Assembly (NCBI RefSeq): GCF_022436485.1
Contig: NZ_JAKUDO010000002.1
Span: 248,001-312,000 of the forward strand
Reading direction: 5' to 3'
DNA length: 64,000 nucleotides
Origin: Agrococcus sp. ARC_14
GTDB lineage: Bacteria > Actinomycetota > Actinomycetes > Actinomycetales > Microbacteriaceae
The stretch's first letter is position 1. Each line of letters opens with the position of its first letter. Below are positions 57,861 through 64,000 of this stretch, one piece after another. The notes below the pieces were generated by a model. It saw nothing but the letters and a program-made list of their open reading frames with translations, was not told where the DNA came from and did no database searches. Made by a program: the position numbers and the translations under genes.

Positions 57861-57861
57861 G

Positions 57862-58290
57862 CTACGCGGCTCGGAGCAGCGCCGGTCGCGGGCGGAGCGC
57901 GAGGTAGCTGCGCACGATGTCGACCGTCACGCCCAGCTCCTCGGCGAGCTCGGTCTCGTCCCTGGCCCACGCCACCGCAGCCTTCAGGGCGGCGGGATCG
58001 ATGAGGAGCAGCGCAGCGAAGCGCTCAGCCGCCCGTTCCGCGGCCGCCGAGTCGCCGGTGTCCATCCGCAGCGCGTGGCCGAGCTCGTGCGCGAGCACGG
58101 AGCGCTGCTCGACCGGGGTGAGCCCGGGCAGCAGCAGGATGCGGGCTGCGGTGTGGTCGTAGGCCCCGAGCCAGCCGCTCGGCAGTGGCGCGCTGCGCAC
58201 GTCGACGCGAAGCTGGCTGCAGAGCGCGACGAGCTCACTCAGCGTGGGGCTCGTCCCTTCGAGGGATGCCGCGCCGTGCCGCAAGTCCAT
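57862..58290 (-). CDS. ImmA/IrrE-family metallopeptidase
   Basis: 142 residues from the start at 58290, chosen for a GGAAG site nearby; upstream Met codons at 58320 or 58398 would overlap the XRE gene more. The zinc motif HELGH is at 68-72 (VLAHELGHALRMD), and the downstream helices fit ImmA/IrrE. Such proteases cut a partner XRE repressor in response to a signal (ImmA-ImmR, IrrE-DdrO). Here the partner is the overlapping XRE gene upstream, so induced derepression of nearby genes is plausible. Confidence 0.85.
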   Translation of the reverse strand: MDLRHGAASLEGTSPTLSELVALCSQLRVDVRSAPLPSGWLGAYDHTAARILLLPGLTPVEQRSVLAHELGHALRMDTGDSAAAERAAERFAALLLIDPAALKAAVAWARDETELAEELGVTVDIVRSYLALRPRPALLRAA

Positions 58291-58708
58291 CGATCGTCTG
58301 CTTCCGCTGCTCGTGCTCATGGAGTGCGGTGACCGTAGCCGAGCCCTCTGACACGGCGCCCGCGCGCACATGCGCAGCCAGCGTCGCGATCGCGGCATCT
58401 GCGGCGAGGTGCCGACGGTCGTCGGGAACGCTGGAGAGCAGCTCAGACATCACGGCGATCCAGAGCTCGACCTCTGGATCGCGCCGCTGCGCGTCGGTGG
58501 CGAGGCCGAGTGCGGCGAACAGTCGCCGCAGCACGTCCTCCTGCGGTGCACCCGCGCCGCGCTCGATGTTGCTCACCGTGGTGCGGTCGACCTCCGCGAG
58601 CTGCGCGAGCGCCAACTGGCTGAGGCCGCGGCGCAGTCGCGCCGGTCGCACGAGCGCTGCGTAGTGCGCCCGCTCTGACGCGCTCGCGCCGCGAAGGTGG
58701 ATCGACAT
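58235..58708 (-). CDS. XRE-family transcriptional regulator
   Basis: 157 residues from ATG 58708. An N-terminal Cro/C1-type HTH (RRGLSQLALAQLAEVDRTTV, then IERGAGAPQEDVL) is followed by a helical region of about 90 residues. It overlaps the ImmA/IrrE-like gene by 56 bp, the usual regulator-protease arrangement. Probable targets are the small XRE gene and the bacteriocin operon facing it. Direct repeats in the intergenic region (58775, 58786) are candidate operators. Confidence 0.88.
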   Translation of the reverse strand: MSIHLRGASASERAHYAALVRPARLRRGLSQLALAQLAEVDRTTVSNIERGAGAPQEDVLRRLFAALGLATDAQRRDPEVELWIAVMSELLSSVPDDRRHLAADAAIATLAAHVRAGAVSEGSATVTALHEHEQRKQTIDGLAARRGIPRRDEPHAE

Positions 58709-58774
58709 CCGTGGCCTCGTCTCTCTGCTGCCTCTGCACCAGATTATCCGCACGCGCGCGGAGCAGCGTCACGG

Positions 58775-58848
58775 TTCTTCGACACTTCTTCGACAAATGC
58801 CGCAGTCTCCTGGCGTGTCTGTGGAGAACATCTTGCACGGACGTCGAA
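58775..58848. promoter_or_regulatory. Candidate operator repeats upstream of the bacteriocin region
   Basis: TTCTTCGACA occurs at 58775-58784 and 58786-58795, one helical turn apart. GTCGAA at 58843-58848 is the inverted core. They sit between the divergent XRE genes, a natural place for repressor binding. Confidence 0.5.
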
Positions 58849-58868
58849 AACATGGCATGGTTTGCGAC

Positions 58869-59072
58869 ATGACTGCAGAATCTCGCTTCGGGGCGTCGCT
58901 CGCCGTGCTGCGTGAGGAGGCGGGCATCACTCCGGAGCAGCTTGCCGACCTCGCCGGCACGCCGCTCGCCACCGTGATCGGCATCGAGCGTGGGGAGATC
59001 GAGCCGCCGGTGACGCTGGTCGAGCGTCTGACCGCTGCGCTCGCCCTCCGGCTGCGAGGAGGCCAGGCATGA
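58869..59072 (+). CDS. Small XRE-type regulator
   Basis: 67 residues from ATG 58869 (ATG 58857 is possible). Almost the whole protein is one HTH: FGASLAVLREEAGITPEQLA, then LAGTPLATVIGIERGEIEPP. It is truncated relative to typical XRE regulators and lacks a second domain. It lies 76 bp before the bacteriocin gene and may be its immediate regulator. Divergent from the XRE/ImmA pair. Confidence 0.8.
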   Translation: MTAESRFGASLAVLREEAGITPEQLADLAGTPLATVIGIERGEIEPPVTLVERLTAALALRLRGGQA

Positions 59073-59148
59073 CGCCTGGAGCGAGCCCACAGTCTCGTGC
59101 CGAACGGCATGAGCGCCCGATGCACGGGTGAGACAGAGGAGGAACAAC

Positions 59149-59427
59149 ATGCACATCGAAACCCGAAGGGGGCGCGCCGCGATCTGGAGCGCCTCCGCCG
59201 CCGTCAGCGTCGTCGGCCTCGCCATCGCGGGGCTGTCGCTCGCGTGGCTCGTCGGGAGCTTCGGCATCTCGACGGCGGCCGCCACGCAGATCGTGACGGC
59301 GATCGAGATCGGCGGGGCCGCGATCGCGATCATCTCAGCGATCCTCAGCGCAGGCGTGGTCGGCATCGTCGTCTCGACCGTCGTCTGGTACCTGAAGCGC
59401 AAGCTGCGCAAGCTGGCGATCGCCTGA
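59149..59427 (+). CDS. Circular bacteriocin precursor (circularin A/uberolysin-like)
   Basis: 92 residues behind a strong GAGGAGGAAC site. A basic, hydrophobic leader of about 33 residues ends ...LSLAW, followed by a core of about 59 residues. The core starts LVGSFGISTAAATQIVTAIE and ends in the cationic WYLKRKLRKLAIA. The TAAATxIVxxI element near the core start matches circularin A, and the rest (hydrophobic helices with Gly/Ala/Ile, then a Lys/Arg patch, no Cys) fits the class of head-to-tail circular, membrane-permeabilising bacteriocins. The gene order behind it also fits. The leader-core boundary is inferred. Confidence 0.85.
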   Translation: MHIETRRGRAAIWSASAAVSVVGLAIAGLSLAWLVGSFGISTAAATQIVTAIEIGGAAIAIISAILSAGVVGIVVSTVVWYLKRKLRKLAIA

Positions 59428-59428
59428 C

Positions 59429-60019
59429 ATGCGCGCAGCCGACGTCGACGCTCCGCAGGCACGCCTGTGGCCGGCCGCGACGGCGTCGGCTGTGCTCGCC
59501 CTGGCGGGGTTCGCGCTGGTCATCGCGACGAGCGCCGGCTCTGCGGGTGGGCTGGCAGCCGCGAACGTCGCGGCCATCGCGAACGGCGACATCGACGAGA
59601 GCGTGCTCGCGGGTGATCGCGATGCGGTCGCCATCGCCGTGCGCAACCTCGGCGCGATCGCGATCCTTGCCGGCGGTGCCGCCACATGCGGCCTGTTGAC
59701 CGTGCTGGCGGTCGCCATCGTCGGGATCGGCGTCGGATGGGGCGGGGCGGCGGCGGTGGCAGCGCTCGGTGCCGCGGAGACCGTCTCACGCATCGCGCCG
59801 TACATCGTGTTCGAGCTCACCGGCGTCGCGCTCGCAGCGGTCGCGGGCCTGCTGCCTGCGGTGCACGCCCTGCTGGCCGCGATGCGTCGTCGACCCTCAC
59901 CGTTCCGGGCGTACACGGATGCGCTCGGAACCAGTCTCGCGCTCGGCGGCATCGCCGCGGCGCTCATCGTCGTCGCGGCTCTCGTCGAGGCGATCGTCAT
60001 CGGTGCGCACGCGACGTGA
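59429..60019 (+). CDS. SpoIIM/DUF95-like membrane protein of the bacteriocin locus
   Basis: 196 residues, 1 bp after the precursor gene. Four or five membrane helices. Residues about 70-145 (VRNLGAIAILAGGAATCG, later APYIVFELTGVALAAVAGL) match the SpoIIM/DUF95 pattern, with Asn and Gly in the first helix and a P-x-x-x-x-E segment, although the usual PHG reads PYI. DUF95 proteins are a regular part of circular bacteriocin loci (such as CirB or AS-48C) and are thought to help maturation or export. Confidence 0.78.
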   Translation: MRAADVDAPQARLWPAATASAVLALAGFALVIATSAGSAGGLAAANVAAIANGDIDESVLAGDRDAVAIAVRNLGAIAILAGGAATCGLLTVLAVAIVGIGVGWGGAAAVAALGAAETVSRIAPYIVFELTGVALAAVAGLLPAVHALLAAMRRRPSPFRAYTDALGTSLALGGIAAALIVVAALVEAIVIGAHAT

Positions 60020-60039
60020 CACCGAGGGAGGAGAAGGCA

Positions 60040-60582
60040 ATGACCGACACGGTGCAGAGGGCCGAGCGCACGGAGCGCAGGGCTCGGACGACATCCATCG
60101 GAACCTGGCTGCTGGTGGTGGTCGTGGCGATCGCGCTGCTGGTGATCCGGCTGCCGCAGTTCATCGCAGTCGCGGAGGGTTCCCTGGCAGACGCGACCGC
60201 GACGCTCGGGGACGAAGCGCTCTCGGATGCGGCGATCGTGATCGGATCTGCCACAGCCATCGCGCTGCACGCGATCGGCATCCTGCTGGTGGCGGCCGCA
60301 GCCACGGTGCTCGAGCGCTTCTTCGGCCCTCGCGCGCTGGGCGCGAGGCTGCGCGTGGGCGTCGGAGGCGCGGCACTCGCGATCCTCATGCTCGGGCAGC
60401 AGGCGATCGCGACCGTCTCCGGTGTCGCTGCGGTCGAGCGGGGGTGGCCGATGTGGCTCGCCGGCGCGATCGTCGCGCTCTCCACACCATTGCTGTTCCC
60501 CGCAGCCCGTGCCGGCCTGCGGCCGTATGCTCGGGCGCTGCTCGTGACCGGCGTGATCGGAGGCTTGCTGTGCATCGGATGA
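60040..60582 (+). CDS. Membrane protein, bacteriocin locus 1
   Basis: 180 residues behind GGGAGGAGAAGG. A charged N-terminus of about 25 residues leads to four or five membrane helices (SIGTWLLVVVVAIALLVIRL and on). A possible structural relative of the small multi-helix proteins in circular bacteriocin operons, but no family recognised. Could contribute to maturation, export or immunity. Overlaps the next gene by ATGA. Confidence 0.65.
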   Translation: MTDTVQRAERTERRARTTSIGTWLLVVVVAIALLVIRLPQFIAVAEGSLADATATLGDEALSDAAIVIGSATAIALHAIGILLVAAAATVLERFFGPRALGARLRVGVGGAALAILMLGQQAIATVSGVAAVERGWPMWLAGAIVALSTPLLFPAARAGLRPYARALLVTGVIGGLLCIG

Positions 60583-60980
60583 GCGGGTCGTTCCGGTTGC
60601 CCGTCGTCGGCGTCAGCGTCGCACTGGCGCCCGCTGGCGTGCGTCTGCTGGCGGCGATGACGCTGCTCGCTGGCGCGGGCACCATCGCGGGCATCGCGCA
60701 GGGGCCGGTGCTGGCGGCGCGCGAGCCGTTCGTGACACCGATCGTGCTGGCGCTGGGCGTGCTGACCGTGCTGGCCACCGTGCTGCCGCTGCTCGACGGC
60801 GGCTACCGGCCGCTGCTCGTGGGCATCCCTGTGCTCGCACTCAGCCTCGTCGCGGCCGTCTCCCTGGCGCTCGGAGCAGCCTGGCCGACGCCGCTGCTCG
60901 CCTCGCTGCTCATCGTGCTCGGCGGCTGCACGATCGTGTACCACCTGCTCGGCCGCGGCCTCTCCGATCAGGGGGAATGA
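60579..60980 (+). CDS. Membrane protein, bacteriocin locus 2
   Basis: 133 residues with four membrane helices and almost no loops (VGVSVALAPAGVRLLAAMTL and on). Start at ATG 60579, overlapping the previous stop; GTG 60570 is possible. Small, very hydrophobic proteins of this size often give self-immunity in circular bacteriocin loci; that role is a guess. Overlaps the next gene by ATGA. Confidence 0.65.
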   Translation: MSGSFRLPVVGVSVALAPAGVRLLAAMTLLAGAGTIAGIAQGPVLAAREPFVTPIVLALGVLTVLATVLPLLDGGYRPLLVGIPVLALSLVAAVSLALGAAWPTPLLASLLIVLGGCTIVYHLLGRGLSDQGE

Positions 60981-62095
60981 TGCATCTGGCCGCCAGACGG
61001 CATTCGTCGGCCGACGGCGGGCTCCGAGGGGTCGCTGCGGCGCTCATCGAGGTCACGATGCCGAACGGCGTCGACACCGCGACGCTCCGACGCCTCCGTG
61101 GGCCGCTGTGGGTCGCGATGGGCGCGAGCGCGCTCGCTGCAGTGCTGGCGGTGCTCGCAGTGATCGACGTCGCACGACTCCTCGTCGGATCCGGTGCCGT
61201 CGCGCTCGTGCTCGCCATCGCCGTGCTCCTGCTTCCGGCGTCGAAGCTGGTGCTCGGCGTGCCCAGCGGCCCCGCCGCAGCGATCGCCCATGCCGCACCG
61301 CTGCTGCGAGCGATCGACCTCGGCCCCGCGCTCGAGCGGGCGGGCAGGATCGCGGCGCTGATCGCGCCGATCGGGCCGATCGCGGTGCTCGGGCTCGCCG
61401 GCGCCGCCGTGCTGATCGCCCGGGGCTCGAGCATGCACGGCCTCGTGGTCGCGGCGGCGACGGCAGCGGGCGCCGCCGCCGGCTGGCTCGCCGCCATCAG
61501 GGCCGCGCGCTCGCTCCGAGCCCAAGAGCAACGCCCCGCTCCGCTGTGGCGAGTGCTCATGCAGGCCGCGCTGCTCACCGGCGTCGCGCTGGTCGTGGCC
61601 GCTGGGGCGCCCCTGGCCCCTGCCGGGATGCACGCTGCGGTCGGCAGCGCCGCACTCGCCGCCGCGGTGGCAGGCGCCGTGCACGTCGCGGGGGAGATCC
61701 TGGGGCTGGATGCTCGAGGGCCGCTGCGACTCGCGCGATCGCTCCTCGACTGCGGTGCGGCACCGTGGCGCTTCGTCGCGCTCGTCCTCGGCGGTGCCCT
61801 GGGATGCGCAGCAGCGCTCGGGATGGCCGCAGCCACAGCGGTCGGGGCGCTCAGCGGCTCGTCCGCCCTCGCAGCGCTCGGCGGGCTCAGCGTCGTCTCC
61901 GTCACGGTGAGCGCGGTCGCCGTGCTCGTGGCGCGGCCGACGGCGTCGGACATCGTTCCCCGCGTGCTGCTGTTCGCGGTCGCGCTCGTGCCTGCTGGGC
62001 TCGCGCTCGCTGCAGGATCCTGGATCTCGCTCGGTGCGGCCGCGGCGCTGGCATGCATCGTGCTGCTCGGGCTCCTGGTGAGCAGGCTGTCGTGA
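60977..62095 (+). CDS. Polytopic membrane protein, bacteriocin locus
   Basis: 372 residues. A soluble N-terminus of about 40 residues is followed by about ten membrane helices in pairs, with a mid-protein basic loop (IRAARSLRAQEQRPAP). No conserved motif recognised. Its position before two ABC ATPases and coupling by GTGA to the first make it the likely membrane part of the first transporter, in the manner of a permease. Ala/Val/Leu-rich as expected in this GC range. Confidence 0.68.
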   Translation: MMHLAARRHSSADGGLRGVAAALIEVTMPNGVDTATLRRLRGPLWVAMGASALAAVLAVLAVIDVARLLVGSGAVALVLAIAVLLLPASKLVLGVPSGPAAAIAHAAPLLRAIDLGPALERAGRIAALIAPIGPIAVLGLAGAAVLIARGSSMHGLVVAAATAAGAAAGWLAAIRAARSLRAQEQRPAPLWRVLMQAALLTGVALVVAAGAPLAPAGMHAAVGSAALAAAVAGAVHVAGEILGLDARGPLRLARSLLDCGAAPWRFVALVLGGALGCAAALGMAAATAVGALSGSSALAALGGLSVVSVTVSAVAVLVARPTASDIVPRVLLFAVALVPAGLALAAGSWISLGAAAALACIVLLGLLVSRLS

Positions 62096-62706
62096 TCGGC
62101 ATCCGTGTCGCGGAGGTGCGAGGGCTGCGGCGCGGCGTGCGCGAGCTGCCGGTGCCCGAGCTCGATGTCGAGGGCCCGGGGATCATCCTGGTGCGCGGGC
62201 CGAACGGCGCGGGCAAGAGCACGTTCGTCGAGCTGCTCGCCGGGGGCGTGCGGCCCCGCGAGGGGGATGTCAGGATGTGCGGGCTGCCTGCAGCCTCGAC
62301 GGCCGCGCGAGTCATGCGGCGGGTGAGCCGGGCCGACATCGCGCTCCTGCCGAGGCTCACGATCCGGCGTCACGCGACGCTCTTCGCACGCGCGGCCGCC
62401 GTCGATCTGCGCACCGCGCTCGACGCGCTCGCCGACGAGGGGCTGGCCCATCTCATCGATGCGTGCACGGCCGAGCTCTCGACGGGGGAGGCGCGACGCG
62501 CGTGGGTGCGCCTCACGACGCTGGGGGCAGCGCCGGTGCTGCTGCTCGACGAGCCGTTCCTGGGAATGGACGTCGATGCCGAGACCGCGCTCCGGGAGCG
62601 ACTCGAGGCGTGGGCGCAGGAGCGACTGGTGGTGCTGGTCGACCACGGCGAGCGGCGGCTCGGCGCAGTGGTGCAGGAGTTGCACCTGGGAGCGGCGGTC
62701 GCATGA
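62092..62706 (+). CDS. ABC transporter ATP-binding protein 1, bacteriocin locus
   Basis: 204 residues from GTG overlapping the previous stop. Walker A GPNGAGKS; the signature loop is ELSTGEARRAWV, where the usual LSGGQ reads LSTGE; Walker B VLLLDEPFLGMD; and the switch His in LVDHGERR. A compact ATPase likely coupled to the polytopic membrane protein before it. Typical role in such loci: export of the circular peptide or self-protection. Confidence 0.88.
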   Translation: MIGIRVAEVRGLRRGVRELPVPELDVEGPGIILVRGPNGAGKSTFVELLAGGVRPREGDVRMCGLPAASTAARVMRRVSRADIALLPRLTIRRHATLFARAAAVDLRTALDALADEGLAHLIDACTAELSTGEARRAWVRLTTLGAAPVLLLDEPFLGMDVDAETALRERLEAWAQERLVVLVDHGERRLGAVVQELHLGAAVA

Positions 62707-63614
62707 TGGCGGGTGTGCGGCGGCGCGCGACGGCAGCGGCGATCGACGTGCAGGATCTGCGGATCCGCTTCGGCGGCCGCACCGTGCTCGACGGCGTGTC
62801 CTTCGGAGCCCCCGCGGGCTCGGTGACCGGCTTCGTCGGTGTCAACGGAGCAGGCAAGACGACGACGCTCCGGCGACTGCTCGCGCTCGAGCACGGAGAG
62901 GGCGATGCGCTCATCGGTGGCGCCGACTATCGCGATCTCGAAGACCCGCTGCGCTCCATAGGCTTCTGCCCCGATGCCCTCGGTGCGCCAGCGGGCAGCA
63001 CCGCGCGCGAGCACCTCCGTGCGATCGCGACGCGAGCGGGCGTCGACGCTGTCGAGCGCACGCTCCGCGAGGTCGGGCTCGCAGACGTGACCCAGCGCAT
63101 CCGCACGTACTCACTCGGCATGCGGCGACGGCTCGCGATCGCCGGGGCGCTCGTCGCGTCACCGCCCGTGCTCGTGATGGACGAGCCGTTCGACGGGCTG
63201 GATCCCGAGGGGAGGCGCTGGCTGGGGGAGCGGCTGCGCGCGCACGCGGACGCCGGTGGCGTCGTGCTGCTCTCGGCTCATGCGCTCGACGAGATCGAGC
63301 CGCTGCTCGACCGCCTGGTGTGCCTGCATGCCGGCAGGGTGCGATTCGAGGGCGCCGCAGAGCGCTTCCTGCAGGCGCACGCCGCGCCCGTGACGATCGT
63401 GCGCTCGCTCGATCAGCAGCGCCTGGCTGTCGCGCTCCGCAGCGCCGGTGCGACCGTCGCCGGCCGTGCTGCCGGGGCGGTCGCAGTCCGCGGCCTCGCG
63501 GCGGCGCAGATCGCCGAGGTTGCGGCTGCTGCGCAGGTGCTCGTCACCGAGCTGTCGCCGAGACGGGTCTCGCTGAGCCAGGCGTTCGCAACCATGACCT
63601 CGGAGGCAGGGTGA
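62703..63614 (+). CDS. ABC transporter ATP-binding protein 2, bacteriocin locus
   Basis: 303 residues from ATG 62703 (ATGA overlap). Walker A VNGAGKTT, signature TYSLGMRRRLAIAGAL, Walker B VLVMDEPFDGLDPEG, switch His in LLSAHALDEIE. The C-terminal 75 residues form an extra domain, as in drug- and bacteriocin-immunity (BcrA-like) ATPases. It overlaps the permease that follows and should energise it; a self-resistance pump is the likely role. Confidence 0.92.
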   Translation: MMAGVRRRATAAAIDVQDLRIRFGGRTVLDGVSFGAPAGSVTGFVGVNGAGKTTTLRRLLALEHGEGDALIGGADYRDLEDPLRSIGFCPDALGAPAGSTAREHLRAIATRAGVDAVERTLREVGLADVTQRIRTYSLGMRRRLAIAGALVASPPVLVMDEPFDGLDPEGRRWLGERLRAHADAGGVVLLSAHALDEIEPLLDRLVCLHAGRVRFEGAAERFLQAHAAPVTIVRSLDQQRLAVALRSAGATVAGRAAGAVAVRGLAAAQIAEVAAAAQVLVTELSPRRVSLSQAFATMTSEAG

Positions 63615-64000
63615 GATCCCGATCCCGCGCAGGCGTCGCGGCTGAGCTGCGGCAGCTGTCGACCGATCGGCGCCTGCGCTGGATCCTGGCGCTCGCGGTC
63701 GGCTGCTCGGCGATCGGCGGGCTGGTGCACGCCGCGATCGCGGCGCAGCTGCCCGGCATCGATGCCATCGAGCTGCAGACGGCCGTCGTCTCCCGGGGCG
63801 CCGCGACGCAGCTGGCGGTCGTGTTGCTGATGAGCGTCGCGGTCGCGGGTCGCTACCGCGACGGATCCTGGCTGCAGCTCGCGCTCGCCGAGCCACGGCC
63901 GTCGCGCAGGCTGCTCACCGCTGCAGCCCCGGCACTGTCGGCCAGCGTGCTGCTGGCGCTGGTCTCGGCGGCGTCCGCGACGGCGGCTGCTGCGCTCGTG
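63611..64000 (+). CDS. ABC-2-type permease, 3' end missing
   Basis: Starts at GTG 63611, overlapping the previous stop. The 130 codons present begin RSRSRAGVAAELRQLSTDRR and contain at least three hydrophobic helices (RWILALAVGCSAIGGLVHAA, later LAVVLLMSVAVAG). The AVAGRYRDGSWLQLALAEPR segment is typical of BcrB/NatB-like ABC-2 permeases. It is cut by the right edge of the window, so neither its end nor the end of the operon can be seen. Confidence 0.82.
   Translation, partial: MRSRSRAGVAAELRQLSTDRRLRWILALAVGCSAIGGLVHAAIAAQLPGIDAIELQTAVVSRGAATQLAVVLLMSVAVAGRYRDGSWLQLALAEPRPSRRLLTAAAPALSASVLLALVSAASATAAAALV

Noticed and set aside
60040..62095. Firm assignment of an immunity protein in the bacteriocin locus
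   Set aside because: Several hydrophobic proteins fit by size, and nothing in the sequence singles one out.

Overview
The window is high-GC DNA with dense, translationally coupled operons, GTG starts and leaderless promoters (TANNNT followed by exactly six bases and a start codon). Its gene content (actinobacterial ribosomal operons, CSG-type HutH, Glu/Ala-rich FHA proteins, a 193-residue short-lid Adk) points to an actinobacterium of the order Micrococcales. Microbacteriaceae, perhaps Agrococcus-like, is my inference from general protein character and was not tested.

Region 1 (1-25612) is a type VII secretion locus. A surface fibronectin-III protein (cut by the left edge), a MoxR ATPase, a DUF58 protein, a transglutaminase-fold membrane protein, an RDD-FHA protein, a PP2C phosphatase, a zinc-ribbon FHA protein, a transmembrane Ser/Thr kinase and an FHA-winged-helix protein lead into an EssC/EccC-like FtsK/SpoIIIE motor with an N-terminal FHA domain. 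Two cargo modules follow. Each has a WXG100-family protein (the two copies are identical in protein sequence and sit in a 340-bp repeat), a small helical WDD protein, a putative effector with a membrane segment, and LpqN/PsbP-like small proteins. Four cargo promoters share an 8-2-8 palindrome placed exactly 22 bp before a TANNNT -10 box. One effector carries a GxSxG lipase/esterase motif.

Region 2 (25613-30291) is the str operon (rpsL, rpsG, fusA) and tuf, each unit with a clear terminator. Region 3 (30292-45102) is accessory metabolism: a DUF1801 protein, an RmlC-like epimerase, small acidic proteins, a divergent LysR/MFS pair, and an IclR regulator with hutHUI for histidine breakdown. A three-gene type III polyketide cassette (synthase, methyltransferase, FAD monooxygenase) separates hutI from an opposite-strand hutG. 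A small MT0933-like protein closes the region.

Region 4 (45103-57860) is the S10 and spc operons, rpsJ to map. L4 carries a C-terminal extra domain, and rpsN is absent from between rplE and rpsH, where a perfect 10-bp hairpin lies instead.

Region 5 (57862-64000) lies where infA normally follows map. It starts with an ImmA/IrrE-like protease and XRE regulator on the minus strand and a second small XRE protein. Then comes a 92-residue precursor that closely resembles circular bacteriocins of the circularin A/uberolysin type, followed by a SpoIIM (DUF95)-like membrane protein, three further membrane proteins, two ABC ATPases and an ABC permease cut by the right edge. This looks like a circular bacteriocin locus in an actinobacterium, and together with the palindrome-controlled type VII cargo modules it is the most interesting content of the window.
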